DNA of 64,000 nt from Chromatocurvus halotolerans (GTDB lineage Bacteria; Pseudomonadota; Gammaproteobacteria; Pseudomonadales; Halieaceae). Where the stretch lies: the NCBI RefSeq assembly GCF_004340525.1, contig NZ_SLWX01000002.1, positions 62,001-126,000 of the forward strand. Direction: 5' to 3'. This document shows, piece by piece, positions 13,817 to 23,970 of the stretch; within the stretch, counting starts at the first letter, position 1, and each line of letters begins with the position of its first letter. The notes under the pieces were generated by a model. That model saw nothing but the letters and a program-made list of their open reading frames with translations. It was not told where the DNA came from and did no database searches. Made by a program: the position numbers and the translations under genes.

Positions 13817-14479
13817 TTGAATAGCCCGGATCTTGCCGGTATTGGCATGACGTCACAGCGCACCCGTGAACGGCTGGTCGAACGTCTGGCTGAGCGGGGT
13901 ATCCGCAATCGTGAGGTGTTGCAGGCAATGCGCACAACACCGCGTCACCTGTTCCTCGACGAGGCCATGGCCCACAGGGCCTATGAGGATACGGCGCTGC
14001 CTATCGGTTATCAGCAGACGCTGTCCCAGCCTTACGTGGTGGCCCGCATGACCGAACTGCTGCTCGCCGGCGGGCCGCTCGGTCGCGTGCTCGAGATCGG
14101 CAGTGGGTCGGGTTACCAGACCGCGATTCTGGCTCAGCTGGTGGACAATGTCTTTGCCGTAGAGCGCATCAAGCCGCTGCTCGATGCCTCCCGGCGGCGT
14201 CTGCGGACACTGCGCCTGCGCAACGTCCGGTTTCGTCACGCGGACGGCAGTCTGGGCTGGCCCGAACTGGCGCCCTTTGATGGCATTCTGGGCGCCGCGG
14301 CGCCGGCGGAAGTGCCTGCCGACCTGCTGGCCCAGCTGGCACCCGGGGGGCGCCTGGTCCTGCCGGTCGGCACGCAAACCCAGCATCTGCATGTCATCAC
14401 TCGCACCGATGACGGTTTCTCGACAGAGGTTGTCGAGGCGGTGCGTTTTGTGCCCCTGCGACCCGGGACCCAGCGGTGA
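13817..14479 (+). CDS. pcm: Protein-L-isoaspartate O-methyltransferase
   Basis: Repairs isoaspartyl residues in damaged proteins by SAM-dependent methylation. The product shows [54 protein letters not shown] and the SAM-binding [13 protein letters not shown], close to Pseudomonas Pcm. Start choice: TTG 13817 lies five bases behind AGGAG and gives 220 residues; an ATG at 13847 gives the [10 protein letters not shown] start used in Pseudomonas but has no clear ribosome site. A third in-frame TTG at 13796 is least likely. The stop overlaps the next gene as GTGA. Confidence 0.93.
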   Translation: MNSPDLAGIGMTSQRTRERLVERLAERGIRNREVLQAMRTTPRHLFLDEAMAHRAYEDTALPIGYQQTLSQPYVVARMTELLLAGGPLGRVLEIGSGSGYQTAILAQLVDNVFAVERIKPLLDASRRRLRTLRLRNVRFRHADGSLGWPELAPFDGILGAAAPAEVPADLLAQLAPGGRLVLPVGTQTQHLHVITRTDDGFSTEVVEAVRFVPLRPGTQR

Positions 14480-15423
14480 CAGTGGACCGGGAGAGTGTGC
14501 TGCGGGAGTACGGCGGCATCTATCTGCGCGGCGTGTTGATGGGGGCGGCAGATATTGTGCCGGGTGTCTCCGGCGGCACCATCGCCTTTATCACGGGGAT
14601 CTACGACCGCCTTATCGCTGCCATCAGCGCCGTGGATCATCACACCGCCATGCTTCTGCTACGCGGTCACTGGCGGTCAGCGGGAGCGGCCATCGACGGT
14701 GGGTTTCTGCTGGCGCTGGGGCTCGGCATCGTTACCAGCATCGCCACGCTTGCCCACTTGCTCGGATGGCTGCTGGAAGCACACCCGCTACTGGTGTGGG
14801 CATTCTTCTTTGGCCTGATTGCCGGCTCGGCTTTGCTGCTGGTGCGCCATGTCAGCCATTGGCAAGGCCTTACCGTCGGCGCGCTGGTGACTGGCGTTAT
14901 GGTGGCTGCCGGGATTGCCCTGCTGCCAGCCACGCAACTGGGGGATGGCAACCTGGCGCTGTTTGTTGCCGGGTTCATTGCCATCTGCGCAATGATACTC
15001 CCAGGTATTTCCGGGAGCTTCATCCTCGTGTTGCTGGGTATGTACGGACCGGTGCTCGCTGCCGTGGAGGATTTCCGCCTGCTGCCCCTGGCCATACTCG
15101 CGGCCGGCGCGGTGTGTGGACTGCTCGTTTTTTCCCGACTGCTCAACTGGCTGCTGACGCAATTCCACGCTGCCTGCATGGCCCTCCTTACCGGTTTTCT
15201 CATCGGTTCCCTGCTGGTGGTCTGGCCCTGGAAGGCGGCGCGCGATACCGAGGCCGGTGGCGTGGCGCTGGAGACCACGGTGCTGCAGTGGCCGCTGAGT
15301 CCCGCGGCCTTTGCTGAACTGAGTGGTGAGCCTTCGCGTGTGCTGCCCTGTGTGCTTCTCATGTTGGCCGGATTTGCGGCGGTGTGGCTGATCGAGCGTC
15401 GCTGGGGCGACGACGGTTCCTGA
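14476..15423 (+). CDS. DUF368 membrane protein, PopT-like polyprenyl-phosphate carrier
   Basis: Polytopic inner-membrane protein of 315 residues with about eight hydrophobic segments. The start [21 protein letters not shown] with [16 protein letters not shown] is the DUF368 signature, and a second related repeat ([16 protein letters not shown]) follows. Members of DUF368 have been reported to return undecaprenyl phosphate to the inner face of the membrane (PopT), recycling the lipid carrier for cell-wall and O-antigen synthesis; that role here is inferred from family. GTG start overlaps pcm, and nlpD starts three bases after the stop, so it is part of a pcm-DUF368-nlpD unit. Confidence 0.9.
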   Translation: MTVDRESVLREYGGIYLRGVLMGAADIVPGVSGGTIAFITGIYDRLIAAISAVDHHTAMLLLRGHWRSAGAAIDGGFLLALGLGIVTSIATLAHLLGWLLEAHPLLVWAFFFGLIAGSALLLVRHVSHWQGLTVGALVTGVMVAAGIALLPATQLGDGNLALFVAGFIAICAMILPGISGSFILVLLGMYGPVLAAVEDFRLLPLAILAAGAVCGLLVFSRLLNWLLTQFHAACMALLTGFLIGSLLVVWPWKAARDTEAGGVALETTVLQWPLSPAAFAELSGEPSRVLPCVLLMLAGFAAVWLIERRWGDDGS

Positions 15424-15426
15424 GCC

Positions 15427-16242
15427 ATGCAGCGCCGTCGGCACCGGCGAATGCTTGGGCTGTGCGCCATGCTGATGTGCCTGGGGCTTCAGGCCTGTTC
15501 CGTACGGCCGCCGGCGCCGATTGAAGATCGCGCATCGACGCCTGCGCCGGAGGGTCGCAGCTATCGCGTACAGCCTGGAGATACCCTGTATTCCATCGCC
15601 TGGCGCTATGGACTGGATTATCCACGCCTCGCCGCCGCCAACGCGATTTCGCCGCCGTTCACCATCCATGTCGGCCAGCGACTCGCGCTGCGAGAGGCGG
15701 ATGTTCCCGACGCGCCGGTGCGACCGCCCCCCGCGCCTGCGCGCAAACCGAGTGAGGCAGTCCCCGTCTCGCCGCCGCGTCGTCCCGCGGCCGACACATC
15801 GCCACCCCGGACAGCGAGCCCGCCGGCGTCGCCGAAACCGCCACTGCAGGCAGCGGCTCCGCCCCGGGATGTCGCGGTAGGAACCTGGCGCTGGCCCGCA
15901 AAGGGGCCTGTCGTGCGCCGCTTCTCCGCTACCCTGCATAAAGGGATCGATATCGGCGGCGACGAGGGAGATCCGGTGGTTGCCGTTGCGGCGGGCCAGG
16001 TTGTGTATGCCGGCACCGGCATCCCCGGTTACGGCGAACTGCTTATCCTGCGACACAACCCGCGCTACCTCAGCGCATATGGCCACAACGACCGACTGCT
16101 GGTGGGAGAAGGTGCGCGCGTCAGCGCAGGCCAGCAGATCGCTACCCGCGGCAGCAGCGGTACCAACGCTGTCAAGCTGCACTTTGAAATTCGTGAGAAC
16201 GGCAAGCCGATCGACCCCATGAGACTGCTGCCCCCGCGCTGA
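15427..16242 (+). CDS. nlpD: Lipoprotein NlpD (LysM plus M23 domain, murein hydrolase activator)
   Basis: Outer-membrane lipoprotein that activates the septal amidase AmiC during cell separation. The 271-residue product has a signal peptide ending in the lipobox LQAC (Cys24), a LysM peptidoglycan-binding domain (about 45-90), a proline/alanine-rich linker, and a C-terminal M23 domain (about 165-265). The M23 site is partly degenerate: the first His and Asp are kept in LHKGIDIGG, but the usual HLHFEI is KLHFEI, so it is probably not an active peptidase. rpoS follows, as in most gammaproteobacteria, where an rpoS promoter commonly lies within nlpD. Confidence 0.93.
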   Translation: MQRRRHRRMLGLCAMLMCLGLQACSVRPPAPIEDRASTPAPEGRSYRVQPGDTLYSIAWRYGLDYPRLAAANAISPPFTIHVGQRLALREADVPDAPVRPPPAPARKPSEAVPVSPPRRPAADTSPPRTASPPASPKPPLQAAAPPRDVAVGTWRWPAKGPVVRRFSATLHKGIDIGGDEGDPVVAVAAGQVVYAGTGIPGYGELLILRHNPRYLSAYGHNDRLLVGEGARVSAGQQIATRGSSGTNAVKLHFEIRENGKPIDPMRLLPPR

Positions 16243-16287
16243 GCCATCCCCGGAGTTTCAGGTAAACACATGATGACGCTATGTGCT

Positions 16288-16299
16288 TGTCAGCTGACA
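16288..16299. promoter_or_regulatory. Perfect 12-base palindrome in the nlpD-rpoS gap
   Basis: TGTCAGCTGACA reads the same on both strands and lies 82 bases before the preferred rpoS start. It could be an operator or part of the rpoS leader. No transcription factor can be assigned; it does not look like the PsrA site known from Pseudomonas. Confidence 0.35.
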
Positions 16300-16380
16300 C
16301 AGGCTTGGGTAGTCTGAATGCCACTCTTCCATTGCGATAGCGTCCGGTGAGTGTCCGGAAGCGGTGCGGCGGCGCGTATT

Positions 16381-17391
16381 ATGGGGCGATCAAAACGACC
16401 ATCGGGGTTCAATGAGGATCAGCGCGAATCGCTATCCCTGTCCTATGGGGGCGAACCTGACGCGTTGCAGGGCGATGGTGCAGATGAGGTTCTGGAGGTA
16501 GGCGAGGACACCGCCAATGGCACCGCTTCAGCAGCCAACGGCAAGTCTGCAGCGGACCGCAGTCTTGACGCCACGCAGATGTACCTCAGTGAAATCGGCT
16601 TTTCGCCACTGCTGACGGCAGACGAGGAAAAGCATTTTTCCCGACTGGCGCTGGCGGGTGACGACGCGGCGCGTCGCCGCATGATCGAGAGCAATCTCAG
16701 GCTCGTGGTGAAGATTGCGCGGCGTTACCTGCACCGAGGCCTTTCCCTCCTCGACCTGATCGAGGAGGGAAATCTCGGCCTCATGCGCGCCGTGGAGAAG
16801 TTCGATCCCGAGCGCGGGTTCCGCTTTTCCACCTACGCAACCTGGTGGATACGGCAGACCATGGAGCGCGCGATCATGAACCAGACGCGGACCATTCGCC
16901 TGCCCATCCATGTAGTCAAGGAGCTTAATGTCTACCTGCGTGCGGCGCGGGAGCTGACCCAGCGGCTGGATCATGAACCTACCGCCGAAGAGATCGCGGG
17001 GATGCTCGATAAACCGGCGGAAGAAGTGTCCCGGATGCTCGGATTGAACGAGAAGATCACCTCGATGGATGCACCGCTCGGTCCCGATTCCGATGGCTCC
17101 TTTGCCGATACCATTGCCGATGAGGCCGCCTGTGACCCCTCCGATCTGCTGCAGGATCAGGACGTCATCGAGGGCGTGGTGCAGTGGCTCGAGCAGCTCA
17201 GCGATAAACAGCGTGAGGTGGTGGCCCGCCGCTTCGGTCTGCTGGGCCACGAAGTGTCCACGCTGGAGGAGGTGGGGCAGGAAATCGGTCTGACCCGGGA
17301 GCGAGTCAGGCAGATTCAGGTCGAGGCGCTCAAGCGCCTACGACGCATCATGGAGCGGCAGGGCCTCTCGGTGGATACCCTGCTGCACTGA
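16381..17391 (+). CDS. rpoS: RNA polymerase sigma factor RpoS (stationary phase/stress)
   Basis: Directs RNA polymerase to general-stress and stationary-phase promoters. The 336-residue product holds the sigma-70 regions in order: 1.2 ([21 protein letters not shown]), 2 ([22 protein letters not shown] then the -10-reading [16 protein letters not shown]), 3 ([10 protein letters not shown]) and 4 ([12 protein letters not shown] and [10 protein letters not shown]). The acidic N-terminal region lacks the long 1.1 domain of RpoD, and the nlpD-rpoS-fdxA order supports RpoS. The ATG at 16381 is preferred, but a GTG at 16351 in frame is possible and neither has a strong ribosome site. Confidence 0.94.
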   Translation: MGRSKRPSGFNEDQRESLSLSYGGEPDALQGDGADEVLEVGEDTANGTASAANGKSAADRSLDATQMYLSEIGFSPLLTADEEKHFSRLALAGDDAARRRMIESNLRLVVKIARRYLHRGLSLLDLIEEGNLGLMRAVEKFDPERGFRFSTYATWWIRQTMERAIMNQTRTIRLPIHVVKELNVYLRAARELTQRLDHEPTAEEIAGMLDKPAEEVSRMLGLNEKITSMDAPLGPDSDGSFADTIADEAACDPSDLLQDQDVIEGVVQWLEQLSDKQREVVARRFGLLGHEVSTLEEVGQEIGLTRERVRQIQVEALKRLRRIMERQGLSVDTLLH

Positions 17392-17416
17392 CAGCCGGCG
17401 AGTCAACGCCGGCTGT
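17391..17416. terminator. Hairpin between convergent rpoS and fdxA
   Basis: ACAGCCGGCG and CGCCGGCTGT form a perfect ten-base stem around a six-base loop, starting at the last base of the rpoS stop codon and ending just before the fdxA stop. There is no T run on either strand, so it is at best a weak or Rho-assisted bidirectional terminator, or it protects the mRNA ends. Confidence 0.5.
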
Positions 17417-17419
17417 GGT

Positions 17420-17743
17420 CTATCGCTCGAGCAGTGCCAGCTTGTTGGGTTTGCCGGCCCATTCCTCTGCGTCGGGGGGAGATTCCTTCATTTCAGTGAT
17501 ATTCGGCCAGATTTCCGCCAGTTCTGCATTGAGCTCCAGGAATACCTGCTGGTCTTCCGGCAGCTCATCCTCGGAGAAGATCGCATCTACCGGACACTCG
17601 GGCTCGCACAGGGCGCAGTCAATGCACTCGTCCGGATGGATCACCAGGAAATTCGGGCCTTCGTAAAAACAATCGACTGGACACACTTCCACGCAATCCG
17701 TGTGCTTGCACTTGATGCAGTCTTCACCTACCACAAATGTCAT
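17420..17743 (-). CDS. fdxA: Seven-iron ferredoxin FdxA
   Basis: Small soluble electron carrier with one 3Fe-4S and one 4Fe-4S cluster. The 107-residue product starts [17 protein letters not shown] and has the two cysteine sets [17 protein letters not shown] and [12 protein letters not shown], followed by the C-terminal extension typical of the Azotobacter FdI type. ATG 17743 gives the standard start; the frame extends 17 codons upstream without conservation. Position between rpoS and mutS, facing rpoS, is the one seen in Pseudomonas. Confidence 0.95.
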   Translation of the reverse strand: MTFVVGEDCIKCKHTDCVEVCPVDCFYEGPNFLVIHPDECIDCALCEPECPVDAIFSEDELPEDQQVFLELNAELAEIWPNITEMKESPPDAEEWAGKPNKLALLER

Positions 17744-17815
17744 GCTTGTCTGCCCCTGTACTACCGCTGTTCGAAGGCGGCATTCTAGCGTCATGTGCCG
17801 GGGTTGAGAAGGGGG

Positions 17816-20371
17816 CTATTCCGCTGCGCCACGCAGTTCGTAAAGTAAGTCCAGGGCGGCCCGGGGGGTTAGCTCATCCGGATTGGTCTCGCGAAGGCGC
17901 GTCAGCGCCGGATGTTCCGCCGCGGCAAACAGGTCAGTCTGCGCCGGCGCCGCTCCGGCGGTTTCCTGCTGGATATTACGCCCCGCTTCCAGCTCACGCA
18001 GTTTGCCTGCAGCGGCACTGATCACAGTGGCGGGGATACCCGCCAGACGCGCCACCTGCAGTCCGAAACTGCGGTTGGCCGGCCCGCGCTGGATCTTGTG
18101 CAGGAACACCACGTGGTCGCGGTGCTCGGTGGCATCCAGGTGTACATTGAGCATACTGTCGCAGGTGTCGGGCAGGCTTGTCAGTTCGAAGTAGTGCGTG
18201 GAAAACAACGTAAACGCGCGCACCTCACGACCCAGGTGCACCGCGGCCGCCCAGGCAATGCTGAGGCCATCAAAGGTGCTGGTACCGCGGCCGATCTCGT
18301 CCATCAGCACCAGGCTGCGGGGCGTTGCATTGTGCAGGATATTCGCTGTCTCGGTCATTTCCACCATGAAGGTGGAGCGTCCGCCGGCGAGATCGTCGGA
18401 AGCGCCAATGCGGGTGAATATGCGGTCCAGCGGGGCCAGGGTGGCAGCGGACGCGGGCACGAAGCTGCCAACGTGCGCCAGCAGGGCGATGATGGCGTTC
18501 TGGCGCATGTAGGTGGATTTGCCGCCCATGTTCGGGCCAGTGATCAGCAGCATGCGGGTGCTGTCGTCAAGCGCCGTGTCATTGGCAATGAAGGGCTCGT
18601 CCAGCACCTGCTCCACCACCAGGTGGCGCCCGTCGTGCACGCTGAACGATGGTGTCTCGCAGAAGCTGGGGCGACACAGATCGAGTCGGTCGGCGCGCTC
18701 TGCCAGTGTCGCCAGGACATCGAGCTCGGCCAGGGCCGACGCGGTGGCCCTGAGCGGCCCGAGAACCGCGTTCAGAGTATCGAGCAGGCCCTCATAGAGC
18801 TGCTTCTCCCGGGCCAGGGCGCGGCTCTTGGCGGACAGGGCGCGGTCCTCAAACTCCTTTAGTTCCGGGGTGATGAAGCGCTCGGTGTTCTTCAGGGTCT
18901 GGCGACGCGTGTAGTGCTCCGGGGCGCGCTCTGACTGGCTGCGGCTGATCTCGATGTAATAGCCGTGCACGCGGTTGTAGCCGACTTTCAGGGTCGACAG
19001 ACCGGAGGCGGCACGCTCGCGCTGCTCGATGTCCAGCAGGAAATCCCCGGCATGAGTGCTGATGCGTCGCAGTTCGTCCAGCTCCTCGTCATAGCCCTCG
19101 GCAATCACGCCGCCGTCGCGGATGACGACCGGTGGGTTGTCGATGAGCGCGGCGTCGAGCTGGGCGATAAGCGCTGGATAGTCGCCAAGGCCTGCGGCCA
19201 GCGCTTCCAGCCGCTCGTGGCGCTGTGCCGGCAGCGCCGCGTGAATGGTTGGCAGAGTCGACAGCGTCAGCAGCAGTCGGGTGAGGTCCCGGGGGCGCGC
19301 CGAGCGCAGCGCAACCCGGGTGAGAATGCGTTCCAAATCGCCCACCGGCTTCAGCGTATCGCGCAGTGCATCGACATGCATCTCGGCCAGCAGGTCTGCA
19401 ATCCCGTCCTGGCGCGACTGCAGCAGTGCGATGTCGGTCAGGGGGCGATGCAGCCAGCGCCGCAGCAGTCGGCTGCCCATGCTCGTGCGGCAGCGGTCCA
19501 TGACCCAGAGCAGGGTATGATCCTCGCCGCCGGCGAGATTGCGGTCTATCTCGAGATTACGCCGGGTGGCTGCGTCCATGACGACGCTGTCGCTGTGGCG
19601 CTCCACGCCGATGCCATCAATATGCGGCAGCGAGGAACGCTGGGTATCCCTGACGTATTGCAGCAGGCAGCCGGCCGCGGCAATGGCCAGCGGCATGTCG
19701 TCGCAGCCAAAGCCCTGCAGGTCGCGGGTCTGGAACTGCTCATTCAGCGCGCGTCGGGCGCTCTCGACATCGAAGGCCCAGCCCGGCTGCCTGCGGGCAC
19801 CGCGTCGTTGCTGCAGTGCCGGCTGTTCCAGCTCCTCGTGATACAGCAGTTCGGCCGGGTTCAGGCGCTCCAGTTCGCCGATCAGCGCCTCTTCACTGTC
19901 GGCGAGCAGCAGGCGGAAGCGGCCGCTGCCAAGATCGAGGTAGGCGATGCCATAGCTGCCGGCCGAGCCGGTCACTGCGACCAATAGTTGTTCCTGCCGG
20001 GCGTCGAGCAGAGCCTCATCGCTCAGCGTGCCGGGCGTAACGATGCGCACGACGCGGCGCTCTACGGGCCCCTTGCTGGTGGCGGGATCGCCGATCTGCT
20101 CGGCAATGGCGACCGAATGTCCGCCGCGCACCAGGCGCGCCAGGTAGTTTTCCGCCGCGTGGTAGGGCACGCCGGCCATGGGGATGGATTCCCCGGCGGA
20201 CTTGCCGCGGGCGGTGAGGGTGATGTCGAGCAATTCCGCGGCGCGGCGTGCGTCGTCGTAGAACAGCTCGTAGAAGTCACCCATGCGGTAGAACACCAGC
20301 TCATTGGGGTGTTCTCGCTTGATGCTGAGGTACTGCTGCATCATTGGGGTGTGTGTAACGTCTTGATTCAA
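17816..20371 (-). CDS. mutS: DNA mismatch repair protein MutS (TTG start)
   Basis: Recognises base mismatches and small loops and recruits MutL. The 851-residue product (E. coli 853) has the mismatch-wedging Phe-Tyr-Glu at residues 33-35 in RMGDFYELF, connector, lever and clamp domains, and the ATPase with Walker [10 protein letters not shown], then [12 protein letters not shown] and STHYFELT. The only start giving the family N-terminus is TTG at 20371 ([14 protein letters not shown]); no ATG or GTG lies between it and the conserved core except the ATG pair inside HTPMMQQ. The open frame continues 95 codons upstream but this part is not MutS-like. Confidence 0.94.
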   Translation of the reverse strand: MNQDVTHTPMMQQYLSIKREHPNELVFYRMGDFYELFYDDARRAAELLDITLTARGKSAGESIPMAGVPYHAAENYLARLVRGGHSVAIAEQIGDPATSKGPVERRVVRIVTPGTLSDEALLDARQEQLLVAVTGSAGSYGIAYLDLGSGRFRLLLADSEEALIGELERLNPAELLYHEELEQPALQQRRGARRQPGWAFDVESARRALNEQFQTRDLQGFGCDDMPLAIAAAGCLLQYVRDTQRSSLPHIDGIGVERHSDSVVMDAATRRNLEIDRNLAGGEDHTLLWVMDRCRTSMGSRLLRRWLHRPLTDIALLQSRQDGIADLLAEMHVDALRDTLKPVGDLERILTRVALRSARPRDLTRLLLTLSTLPTIHAALPAQRHERLEALAAGLGDYPALIAQLDAALIDNPPVVIRDGGVIAEGYDEELDELRRISTHAGDFLLDIEQRERAASGLSTLKVGYNRVHGYYIEISRSQSERAPEHYTRRQTLKNTERFITPELKEFEDRALSAKSRALAREKQLYEGLLDTLNAVLGPLRATASALAELDVLATLAERADRLDLCRPSFCETPSFSVHDGRHLVVEQVLDEPFIANDTALDDSTRMLLITGPNMGGKSTYMRQNAIIALLAHVGSFVPASAATLAPLDRIFTRIGASDDLAGGRSTFMVEMTETANILHNATPRSLVLMDEIGRGTSTFDGLSIAWAAAVHLGREVRAFTLFSTHYFELTSLPDTCDSMLNVHLDATEHRDHVVFLHKIQRGPANRSFGLQVARLAGIPATVISAAAGKLRELEAGRNIQQETAGAAPAQTDLFAAAEHPALTRLRETNPDELTPRAALDLLYELRGAAE

Positions 20372-20420
20372 AGGCTGAATATCTTCAATTGACTGAGAGG
20401 TGACCGTGAGCCGCCATGTT

Positions 20421-20438
20421 ACGGCAGAGATCTGCCGT
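20421..20438. promoter_or_regulatory. Inverted repeat upstream of mutS
   Basis: ACGGCAGA-GA-TCTGCCGT has eight-base perfect arms around two bases and lies 50 bases before the mutS start, downstream of the peptide transporter operon on the same strand. No T run follows in the minus direction, so an operator is as likely as a terminator. Confidence 0.35.
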
Positions 20439-20561
20439 GTACACCCAAAAGTTGTTATTTGGTGGCTTCGCAATGACTTTTCGTCTGTCCGCACGGATAG
20501 TTTCACCTGCACCATGAGAGGTAGGTTTCTCGAAGCGGTCGAGACGCGGTGAGACAGCCGG

Positions 20562-22145
20562 TTACAAGAGTGAGCTTCCGGGAATCGCCCCCAGCAGTTC
20601 CCGGGTATAGTTTTCTCTCGGCGCGTTGAAAAGTTGTTCGCCGGAGCCTTCCTCAATCACCCTGCCCTGGAACAGCACGATGATACGGTCGGCGATGTGC
20701 CTGACCACTGCCAGGTCGTGGGAGACAAAGAGCATGGTCAGGCCGTATTCACGGCCGAGTTCCACCATGAGGTCGAGGATCTGCGCCTGAATGGTCACGT
20801 CCAGCGCCGATACCGGTTCGTCTGCTACCACAAACTCCGGACGGGTGGCGAGGGCGCGCCCGATCGCAATGCGCTGGCGCTGGCCGCCAGAGAACTCGTG
20901 GGGATACTTGCGCACGGCACTGCGCGCCAGCCCCACGTCGTCCATTAGCCGCAGCACCGCGTCGCTTACGCTGCGTCGGTCTTCCAGCTTGTGCAGCAGC
21001 AGCGGTTCGGCGAGCGTGTCGAAAACGGTCATGCGCGGATTCAGTGACGCGAAGGGATCCTGAAAAATCATCTGCATTCGCCGGCGCATGCTTTTCAGTG
21101 CCTTGCCTTCCAGCACCGTGATATCTGTGCCATCAAAGCTCACGCTGCCCGCGGAAATCGGCACCAGACGAAGCAGCGAGCGTCCGATGGTGGATTTCCC
21201 GGAGCCGGACTCACCGACAAGCCCCAGTACCTCGCCGCGCCGGATATCGAAGCTCACGTCGTCCACGGCCTTCATGGTGTCGCCGGACGGGGTGCGGAAC
21301 CAGGTCCTGAGATTGCGCACCCGGATCAAATCGTCACCGACCGCCTCGGACAAGGTCTTGCTGCCGCTGGGGATGGCCGCCAGCAGCGTTTGCGTATAGG
21401 GGTGCTCAGCGCCGCGGAAGATCGCCTCGCGATCGCCGTGCTCGACGATGCGGCCGTTCTGCATCACCGCGATTTCATCGGCGATGTCCGCGACCACCGC
21501 CAGATCGTGGCTGATGAAAATCACGCCGATATCACGTTTTTTCTGGAGATCGGCAATCAGCTTGAGAATCTGCGCCTGTATCGTGACGTCAAGTGCTGTT
21601 GTGGGTTCGTCGGCAATCAGCAGCCTGGGTTCGTTGATCAACGCCATGGCGATCATCACCCGCTGGCGCATGCCCCCGGAGAACTCGTGGGGATAGCTGT
21701 CGATGGTGGTCCCGGGATCGCGGATACCCACCTCGTCGAGTATCTCGATGGCGCGGCGCCTGGCCTCAGCCTTGCCGGCGCCGCAGTGCAAAATGAGCGG
21801 TTCTGCGAGCTGATCGCCGATGCACAGGTACGGATTGAGGCAGGTCATCGGGTCCTGGAAGATCATCGCCACGTCGCGGCCGCGGATGCGTCGCAGTTGC
21901 GACTCGCTCATTTGCAGCAGGTCTTCCCCGTCGAACAGCGCGCTGCCGCTGTCAATACGCCCCGGGGGTGAGGGTATCAGCCCGAGCATGCTGTAGCAGG
22001 CGACGGATTTGCCGGAGCCGGACTCGCCGATGATGGCGGTGATCTTGCCCGACTGGACGTCGAAGCTGATGCCGTCCACGGCCTTGTTGACGCCATTGCG
22101 GGTCACAAAGCTGACGCCGAGGTCCCTGACTTCCAGTAAGGCCAT
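20562..22145 (-). CDS. Oligopeptide ABC transporter, fused double ATP-binding protein
   Basis: Energises peptide uptake. The 527 residues hold two complete ATPase domains fused in tandem, as in E. coli YejF or a DppD-DppF fusion. Each has its own Walker A GESGSGKS, signature motif (FSGGMRQR in the first, FSGGQRQR in the second), Walker B and VSHDLAVV-type switch ([26 protein letters not shown]). The C-terminal oligopeptide-type extension follows each. The start lies five bases after the second permease gene. Last gene of the importer operon; mutS follows after 190 bases. Confidence 0.93.
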   Translation of the reverse strand: MALLEVRDLGVSFVTRNGVNKAVDGISFDVQSGKITAIIGESGSGKSVACYSMLGLIPSPPGRIDSGSALFDGEDLLQMSESQLRRIRGRDVAMIFQDPMTCLNPYLCIGDQLAEPLILHCGAGKAEARRRAIEILDEVGIRDPGTTIDSYPHEFSGGMRQRVMIAMALINEPRLLIADEPTTALDVTIQAQILKLIADLQKKRDIGVIFISHDLAVVADIADEIAVMQNGRIVEHGDREAIFRGAEHPYTQTLLAAIPSGSKTLSEAVGDDLIRVRNLRTWFRTPSGDTMKAVDDVSFDIRRGEVLGLVGESGSGKSTIGRSLLRLVPISAGSVSFDGTDITVLEGKALKSMRRRMQMIFQDPFASLNPRMTVFDTLAEPLLLHKLEDRRSVSDAVLRLMDDVGLARSAVRKYPHEFSGGQRQRIAIGRALATRPEFVVADEPVSALDVTIQAQILDLMVELGREYGLTMLFVSHDLAVVRHIADRIIVLFQGRVIEEGSGEQLFNAPRENYTRELLGAIPGSSLL

Positions 22146-22150
22146 GGCCG

Positions 22151-23038
22151 CTAATCCCTGGAGCCGCGAACGTCCAGCGCATCGCGCAGCCCGTCACCGA
22201 GAAAGTTGAGCGAGAACAGGGTGACAGTGAGCGTCAGGCCCGGGTAGATCAGCAGCCAGGGGTACTCTTCCATGGTATCTGCGCCATAGGAAATCAGCAG
22301 ACCCCAGGAGGTCTGGGGTGGCTGCACGCCTAGACCGAGGAAGCTGAGGAATGCCTCGAGGAGCATCACACCGGGAATGGTCAGCGTGGTGTAGACGATG
22401 ATCGGTCCCAGCGCGTTCGGCACCAGGTGGCGTCGTATGATGGTTGACGTCGGCAGGCCCAGGGAAATTGCCGCCTCGACAAACTCCTGCTGGCGTAGCG
22501 ACTGCACCTGCCCACGCATGATGCGCGCCATGGTCAGCCATTCCACGGCGCCGATGGCCAGGAACAGCAGGAGCATATTGCGCCCGAAAACCACCATCAG
22601 CAGCACGATGAAGATCATGAACGGCAGGGCGTACAGGATATCCACCAGACGCATCATCACCGCGTCCACCCGCCCGCCAACGTAGCCGGCAATGGCTCCC
22701 CAGGTGACCCCGATCAGCAGGGCGACAGTGGTGGCAATGAAGCCCACCGCGAGGGAAATGCGCCCGCCGTACAGGATCTGGGTGAGCATGTCGCGACCGA
22801 AAATATCTGTTCCCAGCCAGTGCGCCGCCGACGGGGGCGTTGCACCGAGATCGAGGTTCTGTGCATCAAAGGCGTAGGGCGCGATCCACGGCGTCAGCAG
22901 TGCCGTCATGACCATGATCAGGAGAACGATCAGACCGCACACAGCCAGTCGGTTCTTTTTCAGGCGTACCCAGGCATCCTGCCATAGCGAGGTGCCCTGT
23001 TCGGCCTGGGCAATGTCCGTGATGACCTCAGTCGTCAT
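22151..23038 (-). CDS. Oligopeptide ABC transporter permease, OppC/YejE type
   Basis: Inner-membrane permease subunit of 295 residues with an N-terminal cytoplasmic stretch ending in the OppC_N motif WVRLKKNRLAVCGLIVL, one helix, then the five-helix binding-protein-dependent transport domain. The EAA loop reads EFVEAAISLGLPTSTIIRRHLVPNALGPI. ATG 23038 (MTTEVITDIAQ) is chosen; the long upstream frame overlaps the partner permease and is not conserved. It overlaps that partner by four bases (ATGA), consistent with a coupled pair. Confidence 0.93.
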   Translation of the reverse strand: MTTEVITDIAQAEQGTSLWQDAWVRLKKNRLAVCGLIVLLIMVMTALLTPWIAPYAFDAQNLDLGATPPSAAHWLGTDIFGRDMLTQILYGGRISLAVGFIATTVALLIGVTWGAIAGYVGGRVDAVMMRLVDILYALPFMIFIVLLMVVFGRNMLLLFLAIGAVEWLTMARIMRGQVQSLRQQEFVEAAISLGLPTSTIIRRHLVPNALGPIIVYTTLTIPGVMLLEAFLSFLGLGVQPPQTSWGLLISYGADTMEEYPWLLIYPGLTLTVTLFSLNFLGDGLRDALDVRGSRD

Positions 23039-23970
23039 GCGCTGCTCCCGTACTGGGCTCGCAGCCGGGGATTGAGCCAGGCGGCAAGAACGTCGGACAT
23101 CAGGTTGAACAGTACGATGAGCGTTGACAGAAATACCGTGGTCCCGAGAATCATCGTGTAATCCCGGTTGAAGGCGGCCTGCACATAGAAGCGTCCCAGC
23201 CCGGGTATCTGGAAAATACTTTCCACCACGAAGGATCCTGCAAGCAGGCCGGCAAAAGCCGGCCCCAGGAAGGTCACAACCGGTAACAGGCCGCCACGCA
23301 GCGCGTGCCTTGTCACCACCTGCCACTCCGGCAGGCCCTTGGCACGGGCGGTGCGGATGTAATCCTGTGACAGCACTTCCAGCATGCCGGCGCGCGACAG
23401 GCGGGCGATGTAGGCGGCCAGGGCGGCGCCGAGTGTCAGGCTGGGCAGGATCTTGTCGCCGGGCAGGTCTCCCCAGCCCGAAACCGGAAGCCACTCGAGC
23501 CTGATGCCGAACAGAAGGACCAGCAGCGGGCCGAGCAGGAAGGTCGGCATGCAGATACCCAGCATGGCCAGTGCCATCGGGACATAGTCCTGCGCCGTAT
23601 TGGGTTTCAGTGAGGCGAGAACGCCAGCGAGACCGCCGATAAGCGTTGCTATGAGGAGCGCATAGAACCCGAGTTCCGCCGTTACCGGCAGACCGGCAGC
23701 GATGAGTTCGTTGACGCTGCGACCGGGATATTTGAAGGAGGGACCGAAATCGCCGGACGCGAGGTCACCGAGATAGGCGAAGTACTGGCTTGCCAGCGGC
23801 TGATCGAGCCGGTACTGAGCCTCCAGTGCTGCCCTCACCTCGGGGATCACGGCTTTCTCGCTGTCGAAGGGGCCCCCCGGCGCCATGCGCACCAGGAAAA
23901 AGGTCGCGGTGATCACGGCGAGGATCACCGGCACCGCCTGCAGTAAACGACTGCCAATGAACCGCCACAT
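23035..23970 (-). CDS. Oligopeptide ABC transporter permease, OppB/YejB type
   Basis: Inner-membrane permease subunit of 311 residues. It starts MWRFIGSRLLQAVPVILAVI, the usual OppB first helix, followed by FFLVRMAPGGPFD, a periplasmic stretch and the transport domain with the EAA loop DYIRTARAKGLPEWQVVTRHALRGGLLPVVT. The ATG at 23970 overlaps the stop of the binding-protein gene (TGATG). With the other permease it forms the membrane channel of the peptide importer. Confidence 0.93.
   Translation of the reverse strand: MWRFIGSRLLQAVPVILAVITATFFLVRMAPGGPFDSEKAVIPEVRAALEAQYRLDQPLASQYFAYLGDLASGDFGPSFKYPGRSVNELIAAGLPVTAELGFYALLIATLIGGLAGVLASLKPNTAQDYVPMALAMLGICMPTFLLGPLLVLLFGIRLEWLPVSGWGDLPGDKILPSLTLGAALAAYIARLSRAGMLEVLSQDYIRTARAKGLPEWQVVTRHALRGGLLPVVTFLGPAFAGLLAGSFVVESIFQIPGLGRFYVQAAFNRDYTMILGTTVFLSTLIVLFNLMSDVLAAWLNPRLRAQYGSSA

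Noticed and set aside
14184-15317. 377-codon open frame in another plus frame across pcm and DUF368
   Set aside because: Arg/Cys-rich shadow; overlaps two genes with firm motifs.
14788-16182. 464-codon open frame antisense to the DUF368 and nlpD genes
   Set aside because: Rich in Arg, Gly and His without domains; a shadow of two well-supported genes.
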